From Burkholderiaceae bacterium (GTDB taxonomy: Bacteria > Pseudomonadota > Gammaproteobacteria > Burkholderiales > Burkholderiaceae_F), in NCBI GenBank assembly GCA_022843955.1, contig JALHMQ010000001.1, positions 248,001 to 312,000 of the forward strand: a stretch of DNA of 64,000 nt, in the 5' to 3' direction. Positions 25,687-38,720 of the stretch are shown one piece after another. Position 1 is the stretch's first letter. Each line of letters opens with the position of its first letter. The position numbers and the translations under genes were made by a program. The notes under the pieces were generated by a model, which saw nothing but the letters and a program-made list of their open reading frames with translations, was not told the DNA's origin and made no database searches.

Positions 25687-26843
25687 CCGAATTCCATCTG
25701 CCGCCAGTGCGCGGCGCTGCACTCATTCCAGGCACACTCTTGCCCAAGGCCGCGAAGTATATCGACGCCCCCGCCGCGGCCGCCCTCGATGCGGATCTCG
25801 TAGGCGATGCGGAACTCGACGACGTTGCCGCGCTGCCATGCGCGGTCGGTGGCATCGCGCCGGTCCAGCTGAGGGTGACCGCCGAGCAGGACGGCTGGCG
25901 GTTCGACCGCGCGCTCGCCATGCTCATGCCGGACTTGTCGCGCAGTCGGCTGCAACAGTGGATTGTCGACGGCGCCGTGAAGGTCACGCCGGCGCGTGCC
26001 GCCCCCTTGCGCCAGCGCGACCCGGTGTTCGCCGGCGACGTGCTGGAAGTGACGCCGATCGTGCCGCCGGAGCAGACCGCTTTCACGGCGGAACCGATGG
26101 CGCTGTCGATCGTGCATGAGGACGACGCCATCATCGTCCTGGACAAGCCGCCCGGTCTGGTGGTGCACCCCGCTGCCGGCCACTGGCACGGCACGCTGCT
26201 CAACGGCCTGCTCGCGCATGACCCCGCGCTCGGTCGCCTGCCGCGCGCGGGCATCGTGCATCGGCTCGACGCGGATACGTCGGGCTTGATGGTGGTCGCG
26301 CGGACCCTGCCAGCGCAGACTGATCTGGTGCGACAGCTGCAGGCACGTACCGTCGCCCGCGAGTACTGGGCCATCGTGACCGGCGAGGTGCCGGCGCAGG
26401 GCACGATCACCGCACCGCTCGGGCGTGACCCGCGCAATCCGCTGCGCTTTGCCGTCAGTCGGGCGCCGTCTGCGCGCGACGCCTGCACCCACTTTCGGCG
26501 GCTCAAGGTGGTGCAGGTCGATGGGCGCTTTTTCTCGTGGGTGGCCTGCCGGCTCGAAACCGGCCGTACGCATCAGATCCGCGTGCATCTGGAGTCCATT
26601 GGTCATCCCCTGGTAGGTGACCCGGTGTATCGGCGCGGCCGTCCCGAGATCGGGCGCAATGACAACCTGCCGTCATGGGCTGGTTTCTCGCGGCAGGCGT
26701 TGCACGCCTGTCGGCTCGGACTGCATCACCCGGTGCGTGGTGACGACGTGCACTGGTTTCGCAAACCACCCAAGGACATGCGCGATCTGATGAAGGCCCT
26801 GGGCTTGCCCCGTGCAGATCGATATCTGAAAGCGTTCGCATGA
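25662..26843 (+). CDS. rluD: 23S rRNA pseudouridine synthase RluD
   Basis: This enzyme converts uridines of 23S rRNA helix 69 to pseudouridine. An S4 RNA-binding domain (about residues 70-125, WRFDRALAMLMPDLSRSRLQQWIVDG) precedes the catalytic domain. The motif HRLDADTSGLMVVAR carries the catalytic Asp, and ETGRTHQIRVHL is the second signature. Length from this ATG is 393. The first 60 residues are Ala/Asp-rich and poorly family-like, and the ATG overlaps the bamD 5' end by 25 bases, so the true start may be downstream, for example TTG at 25740. The stop overlaps pgeF (ATGA). Confidence 0.9.
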   Translation: MPSVSNPASEFHLPPVRGAALIPGTLLPKAAKYIDAPAAAALDADLVGDAELDDVAALPCAVGGIAPVQLRVTAEQDGWRFDRALAMLMPDLSRSRLQQWIVDGAVKVTPARAAPLRQRDPVFAGDVLEVTPIVPPEQTAFTAEPMALSIVHEDDAIIVLDKPPGLVVHPAAGHWHGTLLNGLLAHDPALGRLPRAGIVHRLDADTSGLMVVARTLPAQTDLVRQLQARTVAREYWAIVTGEVPAQGTITAPLGRDPRNPLRFAVSRAPSARDACTHFRRLKVVQVDGRFFSWVACRLETGRTHQIRVHLESIGHPLVGDPVYRRGRPEIGRNDNLPSWAGFSRQALHACRLGLHHPVRGDDVHWFRKPPKDMRDLMKALGLPRADRYLKAFA

Positions 26844-27616
26844 CGATGCCGAACGACTGGATCGTCCCGGACTGGCCAGCGCCCGTCGGCGTGCGGGCCC
26901 TGGTGACGACTCGCTGCGGCGGCGTGTCGCCGCCACCGTGGGGAGCTACGCCACGAGATGCGGGAGGCATGAACGTCGGTCTGGGCAGTGGTGACGAGCG
27001 CGACCGCGTGCTGGCCAACCGGGCGCTCTTGCGCGGCTGGCTTCCCGCCGAGCCGGCGTGGTTGCGCCAAGTCCACGGCTGCCTTGTCGTTGATGCGGAT
27101 GTATTGCATGCCGAGCCGCCGCAGGCAGATGCGAGTGTCGCCGTTGCCACTGAGGCTGTGTGCGCAGTGATGATTGCCGATTGCCTGCCGGTGTTGCTGG
27201 CAGAGGCCAGAGGGCGTGCGGTCGCAGCGGTGCATGCCGGTTGGCGCGGGCTCGCCAGCGGCGTGGTGCAAAACGCGGTCGCCCGCCTGCGTCTGCGCCT
27301 GCAGGATCCCGCGGCCGAAATGATTGCCTGGCTTGGTCCAGCGATCGGTCCGCAGCGCTTCGAGGTCGGCCCTGAGGTGCTGGCGGCCATGCAGACGAGC
27401 CTGCCACAGGCTGCTGCCGCCTTCGTGCCGACCGCGGGCGGCAAGTACTGCGCAGATCTTTTTGCGCTGGCGCGGCAGGCGCTGACCCAGGCCAACGTCG
27501 TCAAGGTGAGTGGGGGCGGGTGGTGCACGGCGAGCAACCCCGAGCGCTTCTACAGTTTTCGCCGTGACGGCACGACCGGCAGGCATGTTGCCGTGGTCTG
27601 GCGCAGCATCGACTGA
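26840..27616 (+). CDS. pgeF: Peptidoglycan editing factor PgeF / YfiH-family (laccase domain) protein
   Basis: This 258-residue protein belongs to the DUF152/laccase-domain family, linked to peptidoglycan quality control and purine nucleoside phosphorylase activity. Metal/active-site segments are visible: RQVHG near 75 (histidine), IADCLPVLL (cysteine) and VHAGWRGLASGVV (histidine). The C-terminal FYSFRRDGTTGRHVAVVWR is typical. It overlaps rluD by four bases (ATGA), so the pair is translationally coupled, as is usual in this group. Confidence 0.92.
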   Translation: MTMPNDWIVPDWPAPVGVRALVTTRCGGVSPPPWGATPRDAGGMNVGLGSGDERDRVLANRALLRGWLPAEPAWLRQVHGCLVVDADVLHAEPPQADASVAVATEAVCAVMIADCLPVLLAEARGRAVAAVHAGWRGLASGVVQNAVARLRLRLQDPAAEMIAWLGPAIGPQRFEVGPEVLAAMQTSLPQAAAAFVPTAGGKYCADLFALARQALTQANVVKVSGGGWCTASNPERFYSFRRDGTTGRHVAVVWRSID

Positions 27617-27722
27617 CATGGTTCCTCACGCGGACCGCTATGGTCGCTTACTGACACCGACCTGACGGGAGAAGAACAGGATGACGCCAGTCAATCGCCG
27701 GCGGAAGCGGTGAAGTCCTCGT

Positions 27723-27752
27723 TTGACAGTGCAGTGAGGCGATGGCGACAAT
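27723..27752 (+). promoter_or_regulatory. Sigma-70-type promoter of phaC
   Basis: TTGACA (27723-27728, consensus -35) is followed after 18 bases by GACAAT (27747-27752) as a -10. It lies about 80 bases before the phaC ATG, inside a 214-base gap. The right edge touches the first copy of an 11-base direct repeat. Confidence 0.6.
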
Positions 27753-27817
27753 CGACCAACCAGTCCGCTGCGGCGTGCCCGCGGCGGAACCGCGCACTAC
27801 ATTGAAAATCGACCAAC
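27750..27817 (+). repeat. 11-bp direct repeat AATCGACCAAC in the phaC leader
   Basis: Two identical copies lie at 27750-27760 and 27807-27817, 57 bases apart start to start. The first overlaps the presumed -10 and transcription start, the second lies just before the GGGAGGA ribosome-binding site. This placement suggests a repressor operator; PhaR, encoded 4 kb downstream, is an obvious candidate but this is inference. Confidence 0.5.
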
Positions 27818-27830
27818 GGGAGGACTCTGG

Positions 27831-29876
27831 ATGGCAGCCAAGAGCGGAATGAAGACCGCGCGCACGGCCAAGGCGGCGCGTGCGGCAAAGAAGGCCGCAG
27901 TTGCGCCGAAATTCAAGTCGGCCACGAAAGTGGCGCCCGCGCGGCGCGTCAGCTCAGGGGCACCAGCCACGCCGGTACTGGCCGCGGTTCAGCGTGCCGG
28001 CGTTGCCAAAGGCAAGACTGCCCCCAAGGTGACGCGTGCCGGCGCGCCCCGCGTTGGGGCCAAGCCTGCGGCTGCGCCCTTGGCGGCTGCGGCCGCCGTT
28101 GCCCCCAGCGTGGTCAAGGCGGCCGCGCCGGTCGCCTCCAATGAGATCGCCATGGCATCGCTTGGACCGTGGGGCGCGCTGCCCGGCATGGGCGAGTGGA
28201 TGCAGTTATGGCAAGGCATGGCGCAAGAGATGACGCAGGCACCCGCCGCGCCCGCGATGCCGAGCGTCACAGTGGAGCCGGATCGGTTGATCGAACTGCA
28301 GCGCGATTACATGCAGCAGCTCACGAAGCTGTGGGGCGACTTCGTCGAGCATCCGGAGAAGACCACGGCCCCGATCAAGGACAGCCGCTTCTCCGATCCG
28401 ACCTGGCAGCAGAACTCGTTCGCCTCGTTCTATGCGCGGGCCTACCTGCTGAACTCCGACTTTCTCAACCGCATGGCCGACAGCGTCAAGGCCGACCGCA
28501 AGACCAAAGGCCGCGTGAAGTTTGCCGTTTCGCAGTTGGTCGACGCCGCCGCACCGTCGAACTATCTGGCCTTCAACCCGAAGGCCCAGAAGACGCTGCT
28601 CGAATCCAGCGGCGAGAGCCTCAAGCAGGGTCTGCAGAACCTGCTCGGTGACATGCAGAAGGGCAAGATCACGCAGACCGACGAAGCGGCATTCGAGGTC
28701 GGCCGCAATGTCGCCACCAGCGAGGGCGCGGTGGTGTTCGAGAACGCTCTGATCCAGCTGATCCAGTACAAGCCGCTGACATCGAAGGTGTATTCGCGGC
28801 CGTTCCTGATGGTGCCGCCGAGCATCAACAAGTTCTACATCCTCGACCTGCAGCCGGAAAATTCGATGATCCGGTACGCGGCCGAGCTCGGTCACACGGT
28901 CTTCGTCGTCTCGTGGAAGAACCCGCACGAGCCGGAAAGCAAGATGACCTGGGACGATTACCTGGAACTCGGCCCGATCGCCGCCATCCACGCGATCCAG
29001 GGGATCACCGGCAGTGCCGACGTCAACGCTCTCGGCTTCTGCGTGGGCGGCACCATCCTGGCCAGTGCGCTGGCCGTGATGTACGCCCGCGGCGAGCAGC
29101 CGGTGGCGAGCGTGACGCTGATGACGGCGCTGCTGGACTTCGAAGACACCGGCGTACTCGATGTGTTCATCGACGAGAACCAGGTGCGCTCGCGCGAGAA
29201 GGCGCTCGGCCAAGGCGGCCTGATGCCGGGCCGCGAACTGGCGATGACGTTTTCCAGCCTGCGCGCCAACGACCTGGTCTGGAACTACGTCGTCAGCAAC
29301 TACCTGGAAGGCAAGCAGCCGCCGGCGTTCGACCTGCTCTACTGGAACGGCGACTCGACCAATCTTCCTGGTCCGATGTACGCCTGGTACCTGCGCAACA
29401 CCTACCTCGAAAACAACCTGCGAGTGCCCAATCGCTTGAACTGCTGCGGCGTGCCGCTGGACCTGGGCCGCATCAAGGTGCCGACCTATGTGTTCGCCGC
29501 GCGCGAAGACCACATCGTGCCGTGGAAGGCCGCCTATGCGTCGGCGCGCGTGATGCCGGGCGCCGACGGCAAGGGCAAGGACGTTCGTTACGTGCTTGGG
29601 GCGAGCGGCCATATTGCCGGCAGCATCAACCCGCCGAGCAAGAACAAGCGCAGTTACTGGACGCACGGTGGCTTTGGCAAGGAAGGCATGCTCCCCGCCG
29701 ACAGCGAGACCTGGCTGGTCGGTGCCAGCGAACACCCGGGCAGCTGGTGGAGCGATTGGGGCAAATGGATGGCGCAGTACGGCGGCCCGCAGAAGCCGGC
29801 GCCGAAGGACTACGGCAACGCGAAGTACAAGGTGATCGAGCCTGCGCCGGGCCGCTATGTCAAGGAAAAGGCGTGA
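27831..29876 (+). CDS. phaC: Class I poly(3-hydroxyalkanoate) synthase with basic N-terminal tail
   Basis: This enzyme polymerises (R)-3-hydroxyacyl-CoA into PHA granules. The 681 residues exceed the usual length of about 560-600 because residues 1-105 form an Ala/Lys/Arg-rich tail with no aromatic residue except Phe28. The lipase-like box GFCVGGT (402-408) carries nucleophile Cys404; [11 protein letters not shown] supplies the Asp and [12 protein letters not shown] the His of the catalytic triad. GGGAGGA lies 13 bases before the ATG. phaA and phaB follow. The tail resembles histone H1 or the phasin PhaF tail and could bind DNA; that is inference. Confidence 0.95.
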   Translation: MAAKSGMKTARTAKAARAAKKAAVAPKFKSATKVAPARRVSSGAPATPVLAAVQRAGVAKGKTAPKVTRAGAPRVGAKPAAAPLAAAAAVAPSVVKAAAPVASNEIAMASLGPWGALPGMGEWMQLWQGMAQEMTQAPAAPAMPSVTVEPDRLIELQRDYMQQLTKLWGDFVEHPEKTTAPIKDSRFSDPTWQQNSFASFYARAYLLNSDFLNRMADSVKADRKTKGRVKFAVSQLVDAAAPSNYLAFNPKAQKTLLESSGESLKQGLQNLLGDMQKGKITQTDEAAFEVGRNVATSEGAVVFENALIQLIQYKPLTSKVYSRPFLMVPPSINKFYILDLQPENSMIRYAAELGHTVFVVSWKNPHEPESKMTWDDYLELGPIAAIHAIQGITGSADVNALGFCVGGTILASALAVMYARGEQPVASVTLMTALLDFEDTGVLDVFIDENQVRSREKALGQGGLMPGRELAMTFSSLRANDLVWNYVVSNYLEGKQPPAFDLLYWNGDSTNLPGPMYAWYLRNTYLENNLRVPNRLNCCGVPLDLGRIKVPTYVFAAREDHIVPWKAAYASARVMPGADGKGKDVRYVLGASGHIAGSINPPSKNKRSYWTHGGFGKEGMLPADSETWLVGASEHPGSWWSDWGKWMAQYGGPQKPAPKDYGNAKYKVIEPAPGRYVKEKA

Positions 29877-29919
29877 TCAGGAACGTCTCGCTCGCTCTAC
29901 TCAAGACTCGGGAGAACAC

Positions 29920-31101
29920 ATGCAACAGGCAGTGATCGTCAGTGCAGTGCGTACCGCCATCGGCAAATTCGGTGGTTCTCTGGCCAAGATCGCTGCGCCC
30001 GACTTGGGCGCGCTGGTCATCAAGGAAGCGATCGCCCGTGCCGGCCTAACGCCGGAGCAGGTTGAAGGCGTGATCATGGGTCAGGTGCTGTGCGCCGGCA
30101 GCGGTCAGAACCCGGCGCGGCAGGCCACCATCAAGGCCGGCCTGCCGTTGGCCACGCCGGCAATGACGATCAATGTCGTCTGTGGCTCGGGACTGAAGTC
30201 GGTGATGCTGGCGGCGCAGGCGATCGCCACGGGCGAGGCCGAGATCTTGGTGGCCGGCGGCCAGGAAAACATGAGCGCCTCGCCGCACGTGCTGATGGGC
30301 TCGCGCGACGGCTATCGCATGGGCGACGCCAAGATGATCGACACGATGATCGTCGACGGTCTGTGGGACGTCTATAACAAGTACCACATGGGCATCACCG
30401 CCGAGAACGTCAGCAAGGAGTGGGGCATCGACCGTGCGCAACAGGACGCCTTCGCGGCGGCGTCGCAGCACAAAGCGGTCGCGGCCCAGGACGCCGGTCG
30501 CTTCAAGGACGAGATCGTCCCGGTCATGATCCCCCAGCGCAAGGGTGATCCGGTCGCGTTCGACAGTGACGAGTTCGTCAATCGCAAGACCAACCAGGAG
30601 GCGTTGGCCGGGTTGAAGCCTGCGTTCGACAAGGAGGGCACCGTCACTGCCGGCAATGCCTCCGGCATCAACGACGGAGCGGCGGCGGTCGTGGTGATGA
30701 GCGAGGCCAAAGCCAAGGCGCTCGGCCTCAAGGTCCTGGCGCGCATCAAGTCCTACGCCACCACGGCGCTGGACCCGAAGGTGATGGGCATGGGCCCGGT
30801 GTCGGCGTCGAGGAAGGCGCTGGAGCGAGCGGGCTGGCAGCCGGCCGAGCTCGACCTCATGGAGATCAACGAGGCGTTCGCCGCCCAGGCCTGCGCGGTG
30901 AACAAGGACATGGGCTGGGACACTAGCAAGATCAACGTCAATGGCGGAGCGATCGCGCTTGGCCACCCGATCGGCGCCAGTGGCGCGCGCATCCTGGTGA
31001 CGCTCCTGCACGAGATGAACAAGCGCAACAGCAAGAAGGGCCTGGCGTCGCTGTGCATCGGCGGTGGCATGGGCGTGGCGCTCGCGGTTGAGCGAACCTG
31101 A
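29920..31101 (+). CDS. phaA: Acetyl-CoA acetyltransferase (beta-ketothiolase)
   Basis: This thiolase condenses two acetyl-CoA to acetoacetyl-CoA, the first step of PHB synthesis. It has 393 residues. Nucleophile Cys88 lies in [11 protein letters not shown]; the base His is in [11 protein letters not shown] and the second Cys in [10 protein letters not shown]. The start [12 protein letters not shown] is set by GGGAGA just upstream and by family alignment; 21 in-frame codons before it overlap phaC and were rejected. It lies 43 bases after phaC and 86 before phaB. Confidence 0.95.
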   Translation: MQQAVIVSAVRTAIGKFGGSLAKIAAPDLGALVIKEAIARAGLTPEQVEGVIMGQVLCAGSGQNPARQATIKAGLPLATPAMTINVVCGSGLKSVMLAAQAIATGEAEILVAGGQENMSASPHVLMGSRDGYRMGDAKMIDTMIVDGLWDVYNKYHMGITAENVSKEWGIDRAQQDAFAAASQHKAVAAQDAGRFKDEIVPVMIPQRKGDPVAFDSDEFVNRKTNQEALAGLKPAFDKEGTVTAGNASGINDGAAAVVVMSEAKAKALGLKVLARIKSYATTALDPKVMGMGPVSASRKALERAGWQPAELDLMEINEAFAAQACAVNKDMGWDTSKINVNGGAIALGHPIGASGARILVTLLHEMNKRNSKKGLASLCIGGGMGVALAVERT

Positions 31102-31187
31102 AGCGCGGTTCGCGTGCTGCCAGCGCGGCACGCTGCCGATGAAGTGTTTTGCAGCGAAGACCTACAACAACCAGACGGAGACAAGAC

Positions 31188-31922
31188 ATGAGCAGAGTGG
31201 CATACGTGACAGGCGGAATGGGCGGCATCGGCACGTCAATCTGCCAGCAGTTGCACAAGCAGGGCTGCAAGGTGATCGCCGGGTGCGGTCCGAGCCGCGA
31301 CTTCAACAAGTGGCTGGGGGAGCAGAAGGCCCAGGGCTACACGTTCTATGCATCGGTCGGCAACGTGGCTGACTGGGAATCGACGGTCGAGGCGTTTACC
31401 CGCGCCAAGGCCGAGCACGGTCCGATTGACGTGCTGGTGAACAATGCAGGCATTACCCGCGATCGCATGTTCCTGAAGATGTCGCCAGAGGACTGGAAGG
31501 CCGTCATCGACACCAACCTGAACAGCATGTTCAACGTGACCAAGCAGGTCGTGCCCGACATGATCGAGCGCGGCTGGGGCCGTATCGTGCAGATCAGTTC
31601 GGTCAATGGCGAGAAGGGTCAGGCTGGGCAGACCAATTATTCCGCCGCCAAGGCAGGCATGCACGGGTTCACGATGGCGCTGGCGCAGGAACTCGCGGCC
31701 AAGGGCGTGACGGTGAACACGGTCAGTCCCGGATACATCGGCACCGACATGGTCCGCGCGATCAAGCCCGAGGTGCTGGAGAAGATTGTTGCCACCATCC
31801 CGGTCAAGCGGCTCGGCAAGCCGGAGGAGATCGGGTCGATCGTCGGCTGGCTGGCGGGGGAGGATTCGGGCTTCACCACCGGCGCAGACTTCTCCTGCAA
31901 TGGCGGCTTGCACATGGGTTAG
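31188..31922 (+). CDS. phaB: Acetoacetyl-CoA reductase
   Basis: This NADPH-dependent short-chain dehydrogenase makes (R)-3-hydroxybutyryl-CoA for PhaC. It has 244 residues. The cofactor loop is VTGGMGGIGTSICQ (near 7-20), NNAGITRD a further SDR motif, and the catalytic set Ser-Tyr-Lys lies in ISSVNG and NYSAAKAG. GPSRDFNKWLGEQKAQGY is typical of acetoacetyl-CoA reductases. The start is supported by a CGGAGA ribosome site. It completes phaCAB. Confidence 0.95.
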   Translation: MSRVAYVTGGMGGIGTSICQQLHKQGCKVIAGCGPSRDFNKWLGEQKAQGYTFYASVGNVADWESTVEAFTRAKAEHGPIDVLVNNAGITRDRMFLKMSPEDWKAVIDTNLNSMFNVTKQVVPDMIERGWGRIVQISSVNGEKGQAGQTNYSAAKAGMHGFTMALAQELAAKGVTVNTVSPGYIGTDMVRAIKPEVLEKIVATIPVKRLGKPEEIGSIVGWLAGEDSGFTTGADFSCNGGLHMG

Positions 31923-32002
31923 CCCTGTCGGCAGCCGGATGGGGCGGCGGAGGCGATCTTCCGTGCCCCTTCTTCTTTGATGCACCGCGGAAGTGCGCGG
32001 GA

Positions 32003-32008
32003 TAGAAT
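32003..32008 (+). promoter_or_regulatory. Candidate -10 box upstream of phaR
   Basis: TAGAAT in GGGATAGAATGACC lies 54 bases before the phaR start. A convincing -35 at 16-18 bases was not seen. Similar ATAGAAT or TTAGAAT boxes precede tsaB and the tRNA gene. Confidence 0.35.
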
Positions 32009-32061
32009 GACCCCGTCATCTCCACGGACGCCGATCGCGCCCGCCCCGTCAAGGACCCTCC

Positions 32062-32604
32062 ATGGCAAGCGCCCTACGTCTGATCAAGAAGTATCCGAAC
32101 CGTCGCCTGTACGACACGCAGACCAGCACCTACATCACGCTGGCGGATGTCAAGCAACTGGTCCTCGAACAGGCCGAATTCCAGGTGATCGACGCCAAGA
32201 GCGGCGATGACCTCACGCGTCAGATCCTCCTGCAGATCATTCTCGAGGAAGAGCAGGGCGGTGTGCCGATGTTCACGCCCCCGGTGCTGTCGCAGATCAT
32301 CCGCAGCTATGGCAATGCGATGCAGGGCATGATGGGTTCCTACCTGGAGAAGAACGTGCAAGCGTTCATCGATATCCAGAAGAAGGTGCAGGAACAGAGC
32401 CAGGCGTTTTACAGCACGAACAAGATCGGTCCGGAGATGTGGACGCAATACGTCAACCTGCAGGCGCCGATGATCCAGACGATGATGTCCAACTACATCG
32501 AGCAGTCGAAGAACCTGTTTGTGCAGATGCAGGAAAACATGCAGAACCAGGCGCGATCGATGTTCACGACGTTCCCGTTCCAGCCGCCCGGCGACAAGAA
32601 GTAG
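32062..32604 (+). CDS. phaR: Polyhydroxyalkanoate synthesis repressor PhaR
   Basis: This regulator senses PHA by binding the polymer and represses phasin and pha genes. It has 180 residues. The N-terminal DNA-binding domain (about 3-65) reads ALRLIKKYPNRRLYDTQTS and continues with YITLADVKQLV and FQVIDAKSGDDLTRQILLQI. The Gln/Met-rich C-terminal half is the polymer-binding region. It lies 139 bases after phaB and is followed by a good terminator. Confidence 0.94.
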   Translation: MASALRLIKKYPNRRLYDTQTSTYITLADVKQLVLEQAEFQVIDAKSGDDLTRQILLQIILEEEQGGVPMFTPPVLSQIIRSYGNAMQGMMGSYLEKNVQAFIDIQKKVQEQSQAFYSTNKIGPEMWTQYVNLQAPMIQTMMSNYIEQSKNLFVQMQENMQNQARSMFTTFPFQPPGDKK

Positions 32605-32624
32605 CCCGGCGCACCCGTCCCACT

Positions 32625-32659
32625 GACGCGGCCTTGCTTGATGCAGGCCGCGTCTTTTG
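32625..32659 (+). terminator. Intrinsic terminator after phaR
   Basis: The 10-bp perfect stem GACGCGGCCT / AGGCCGCGTC (32625-32634, 32645-32654) has a 10-base loop and is followed by TTTT. It ends the pha gene cluster just before rimO, whose ATG is 13 bases beyond. Confidence 0.85.
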
Positions 32660-32671
32660 CTTTCTGTACCC

Positions 32672-36437
<3,766 letters not shown>

Positions 36438-36788
36438 GCCCGCGCGGTCCGCTGGCTCTCTTGCCGCGCAGGAAAGAGAGCCGGCCCGCTCGACCACGCC
36501 ATTGGAAAGTCTGCGCCTGCAGAGATTGCAGTGAGCACGGGGGGCTCGGCATGCCAGCCAGCGCCACACTGGTGACCTGGGGCGCAAGGGGCGCCCACTT
36601 AGCCTAGTCGAAAGCAAGGTTCTGACGTTTCGTGGCTCATCGGTGGCGAAGACAGCGACAGATTGACTTTGCTCACCCTCGCCGATGTGAGGCGAGTCGG
36701 CCATGCTCTCCAGTGATACGCTGACGCGACCACCGGCGTGCTTGATGCGCCGGGCCGGCCCGCATCCAACATAACGAGGGAGATCCGC
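36438..36788. other. Gene-free stretch between katG and a thiolase gene
   Basis: This 351-base gap holds the katG hairpin at 36454, a weaker hairpin CTCGCC / GGCGAG (36678-36683, 36691-36696), and TTGACT (36663-36668) without a matching -10. No open frame here looks like a gene. The promoter for the downstream thiolase must lie here, but I cannot place it. Confidence 0.6.
36454..36482 (+). terminator. Terminator-like hairpin after katG
   Basis: GGCTCTCTT (36454-36462) pairs perfectly with AAGAGAGCC (36474-36482) around an 11-base loop, 17 bases after the katG stop. No T-run follows, so it may work with Rho or as a 3' stabiliser. Confidence 0.5.
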
Positions 36789-37973
36789 ATGAGCAGGGAA
36801 GTCGTCGTCGTCAGTGGCGTTCGTACCGCCGTAGGCACCTTCGGCGGAAGCTTGAAGGAAGTTTCACCCACGGCGCTCGGCGCGCAGGTGGTCAAGGAGG
36901 CGCTCGCGCGTGCCGCTGTCGCAGGCGACGAGGTCGGCCACGTGGTGTTCGGCAACGTGGTTCATACCGAGCCGCGCGACATGTACCTGGCCCGGGTGGC
37001 GGCGCTGGACGGCGGCGTCGGGCAAGGCACACCGTGCCTGACGCTCAACCGCCTGTGCGGCAGCGGCCTGCAGGCGATCATCTCGGCCGCCAACACCATC
37101 CAGCTCGGCGATGCCGACATCGCCATCGGCGGCGGCGCGGAGAACATGACGCGTGCGCCGTATGCAATGCCCACCGGCCGCTTTGGCCAGCGCATGGGCG
37201 ACGCCAAGATCGTCGACATGATGGTGGCGGCGCTGCACGACCCGTTCCACAACATCCACATGGGCGTGACCGCCGAGAACGTGGCCGCCAAATGGGGCAT
37301 CACGCGCCAGATGCAGGATGAACTCGCGGTCGAGAGCCACCAGCGCGCCGCGCGCGCCACCGCCGAGGGCCGCTTCAAGTCGCAGATCCTGCCGATCACG
37401 CTCAAGGGCAAGAAGGGCGATACGGTGTTCGACACCGACGAGCACTTCCGCGCCGACGCCACGGTGGAGGACATGGCGAAGCTCAAGCCCGTGTTCCAGA
37501 AGGAAAACGGCACGGTGACTGCGGGCAACGCTTCCGGCATCAACGACGGGGCCGGCGCTCTTGTGCTGATGGCGCGTGACGTCGCCGACAAGCGCGGCGC
37601 CAAGCCGCTGGGCCGCCTGGTGGCGTATGGACATGCCGGCGTGGATCCGAAGTTCATGGGCATCGGGCCGGTGCCTGCATCGCAGCTGGCACTGAAGCGC
37701 GCCGGATTGTCGATCGCCGACATGGACGTGATCGAGTCCAACGAGGCATTCGCCGCCCAAGCCTGCGCAGTCGTGAAGGACCTCGGCGCCGACCCGGCAA
37801 AGGTCAATCCGAACGGCTCCGGCATTTCACTGGGGCACCCGATCGGCGCCACCGGGGCGATCATCACCGTCAAGGCGCTGTACGAACTGCAGCGGATCGG
37901 CGGCCGCTACGCACTGGTGACCATGTGCATCGGCGGCGGGCAGGGCATCGCAGCCGTGTTCGAGCGTATCTAG
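36789..37973 (+). CDS. Acetyl-CoA acyltransferase (second beta-ketothiolase, BktB-like)
   Basis: This 394-residue thiolase has nucleophile Cys in NRLCGSGLQAI (near residue 90), the base His in GHPIGATGAI and Cys in CIGGGQGIAAVFE. It is clearly diverged from PhaA 6 kb upstream and is closer in feel to BktB, the broad-range thiolase used for C5 monomers, but specificity cannot be read from sequence. The start has GAGGGAGA upstream; 17 in-frame codons before it were rejected. It appears monocistronic. Confidence 0.9.
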   Translation: MSREVVVVSGVRTAVGTFGGSLKEVSPTALGAQVVKEALARAAVAGDEVGHVVFGNVVHTEPRDMYLARVAALDGGVGQGTPCLTLNRLCGSGLQAIISAANTIQLGDADIAIGGGAENMTRAPYAMPTGRFGQRMGDAKIVDMMVAALHDPFHNIHMGVTAENVAAKWGITRQMQDELAVESHQRAARATAEGRFKSQILPITLKGKKGDTVFDTDEHFRADATVEDMAKLKPVFQKENGTVTAGNASGINDGAGALVLMARDVADKRGAKPLGRLVAYGHAGVDPKFMGIGPVPASQLALKRAGLSIADMDVIESNEAFAAQACAVVKDLGADPAKVNPNGSGISLGHPIGATGAIITVKALYELQRIGGRYALVTMCIGGGQGIAAVFERI

Positions 37974-38033
37974 CCGGTAACGTCGGGTAAACCACGGTGC
38001 GAATCTGCCGCTGGCCAGACGGGGCCGGCGGCG

Positions 38034-38039
38034 GATAAT
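38034..38039 (+). promoter_or_regulatory. Candidate -10 box before the DUF882 gene
   Basis: GATAAT lies seven bases before the ATG at 38046, with CTGGCC 17 bases upstream as a poor -35. If used, the transcript would be nearly leaderless, so the real start codon or promoter may differ. Confidence 0.25.
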
Positions 38040-38045
38040 CGAACC

Positions 38046-38669
38046 ATGTGCCCGCCGCCTTCATCACACCCGCCTTGCGCGTTGAGCCGCCGCCGCCTGC
38101 TGGCGGCCGCCGGCTTGTCCTTGCTTCCGGCCTGGGCCGCTGCCAGCCCGACGCGGCCCGATCAAGCACGCCCGCGCGAGGCACTGCTCGCCGAGTTGCT
38201 GCGTGACCAGCGCTCGCTGTGGGCGGTGCGTGAGATCGACCAGCGGCGCGACGAACTTCGCGCCACTTACTGGACCGCCGAGCAAGGTTACGACCGCGAC
38301 CAGTACCTGCAACTGTGCTGGCTGCTGCGCGACGTGCAGGCGGACCGCGTGTTTCCGATCAATCACGATCTGCTTGCGGTTCTCTGCGGCGTCCAGGCGT
38401 GGCTCGCACGCGAGGGGCACGTGGCACCCATGCGGATCTACTCCGGCTATCGCTCGCTCACCACCAACCGCGAGACCGAGGGGGCGGCGCTGAACTCGCG
38501 TCATCTGCTCGGCCAGGCCGCGGATATCGGCATGGATGGGGTGAGCAACGTCAGACTCGCCGGCATTGCCAGTCTCCTCGGCAGGGGCGGCACCGGCTTC
38601 TATCCGGGGCGCCGCTTCGTTCACGTCGATACCGGTGACGAGCGTATCTGGATCAGTCCGGTGAAGTGA
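38046..38669 (+). CDS. DUF882/YcbK-family peptidase-like protein with Tat-like signal
   Basis: This 207-residue protein has a twin-arginine-like signal (SRRRLLAAAGLSLLPAWAAA, 14-33). The mature part matches the DUF882/M15-like fold: RIYSGYRSLTTNRETEGAA, NSRHLLGQAADIGMDG (the His and Asp are presumed zinc ligands), and FVHVDTGDERIW near the end (second His). A periplasmic murein hydrolase role is known or proposed for relatives. It stands alone on the plus strand, convergent with a DsrE-like gene. Confidence 0.87.
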   Translation: MCPPPSSHPPCALSRRRLLAAAGLSLLPAWAAASPTRPDQARPREALLAELLRDQRSLWAVREIDQRRDELRATYWTAEQGYDRDQYLQLCWLLRDVQADRVFPINHDLLAVLCGVQAWLAREGHVAPMRIYSGYRSLTTNRETEGAALNSRHLLGQAADIGMDGVSNVRLAGIASLLGRGGTGFYPGRRFVHVDTGDERIWISPVK

Positions 38670-38676
38670 GCGTGCA

Positions 38677-38697
38677 TCCGCGCGCAGTGTGCGCGGA
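38677..38697. terminator. Bidirectional hairpin between convergent genes
   Basis: TCCGCGC / GCGCGGA (38677-38683, 38691-38697) with a 7-base loop lies in the 51-base gap between the DUF882 and DsrE-like stops. There is no T-run. Confidence 0.4.
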
Positions 38698-38720
38698 CCC
38701 AGGCACGTCGGCCGCGCGGC

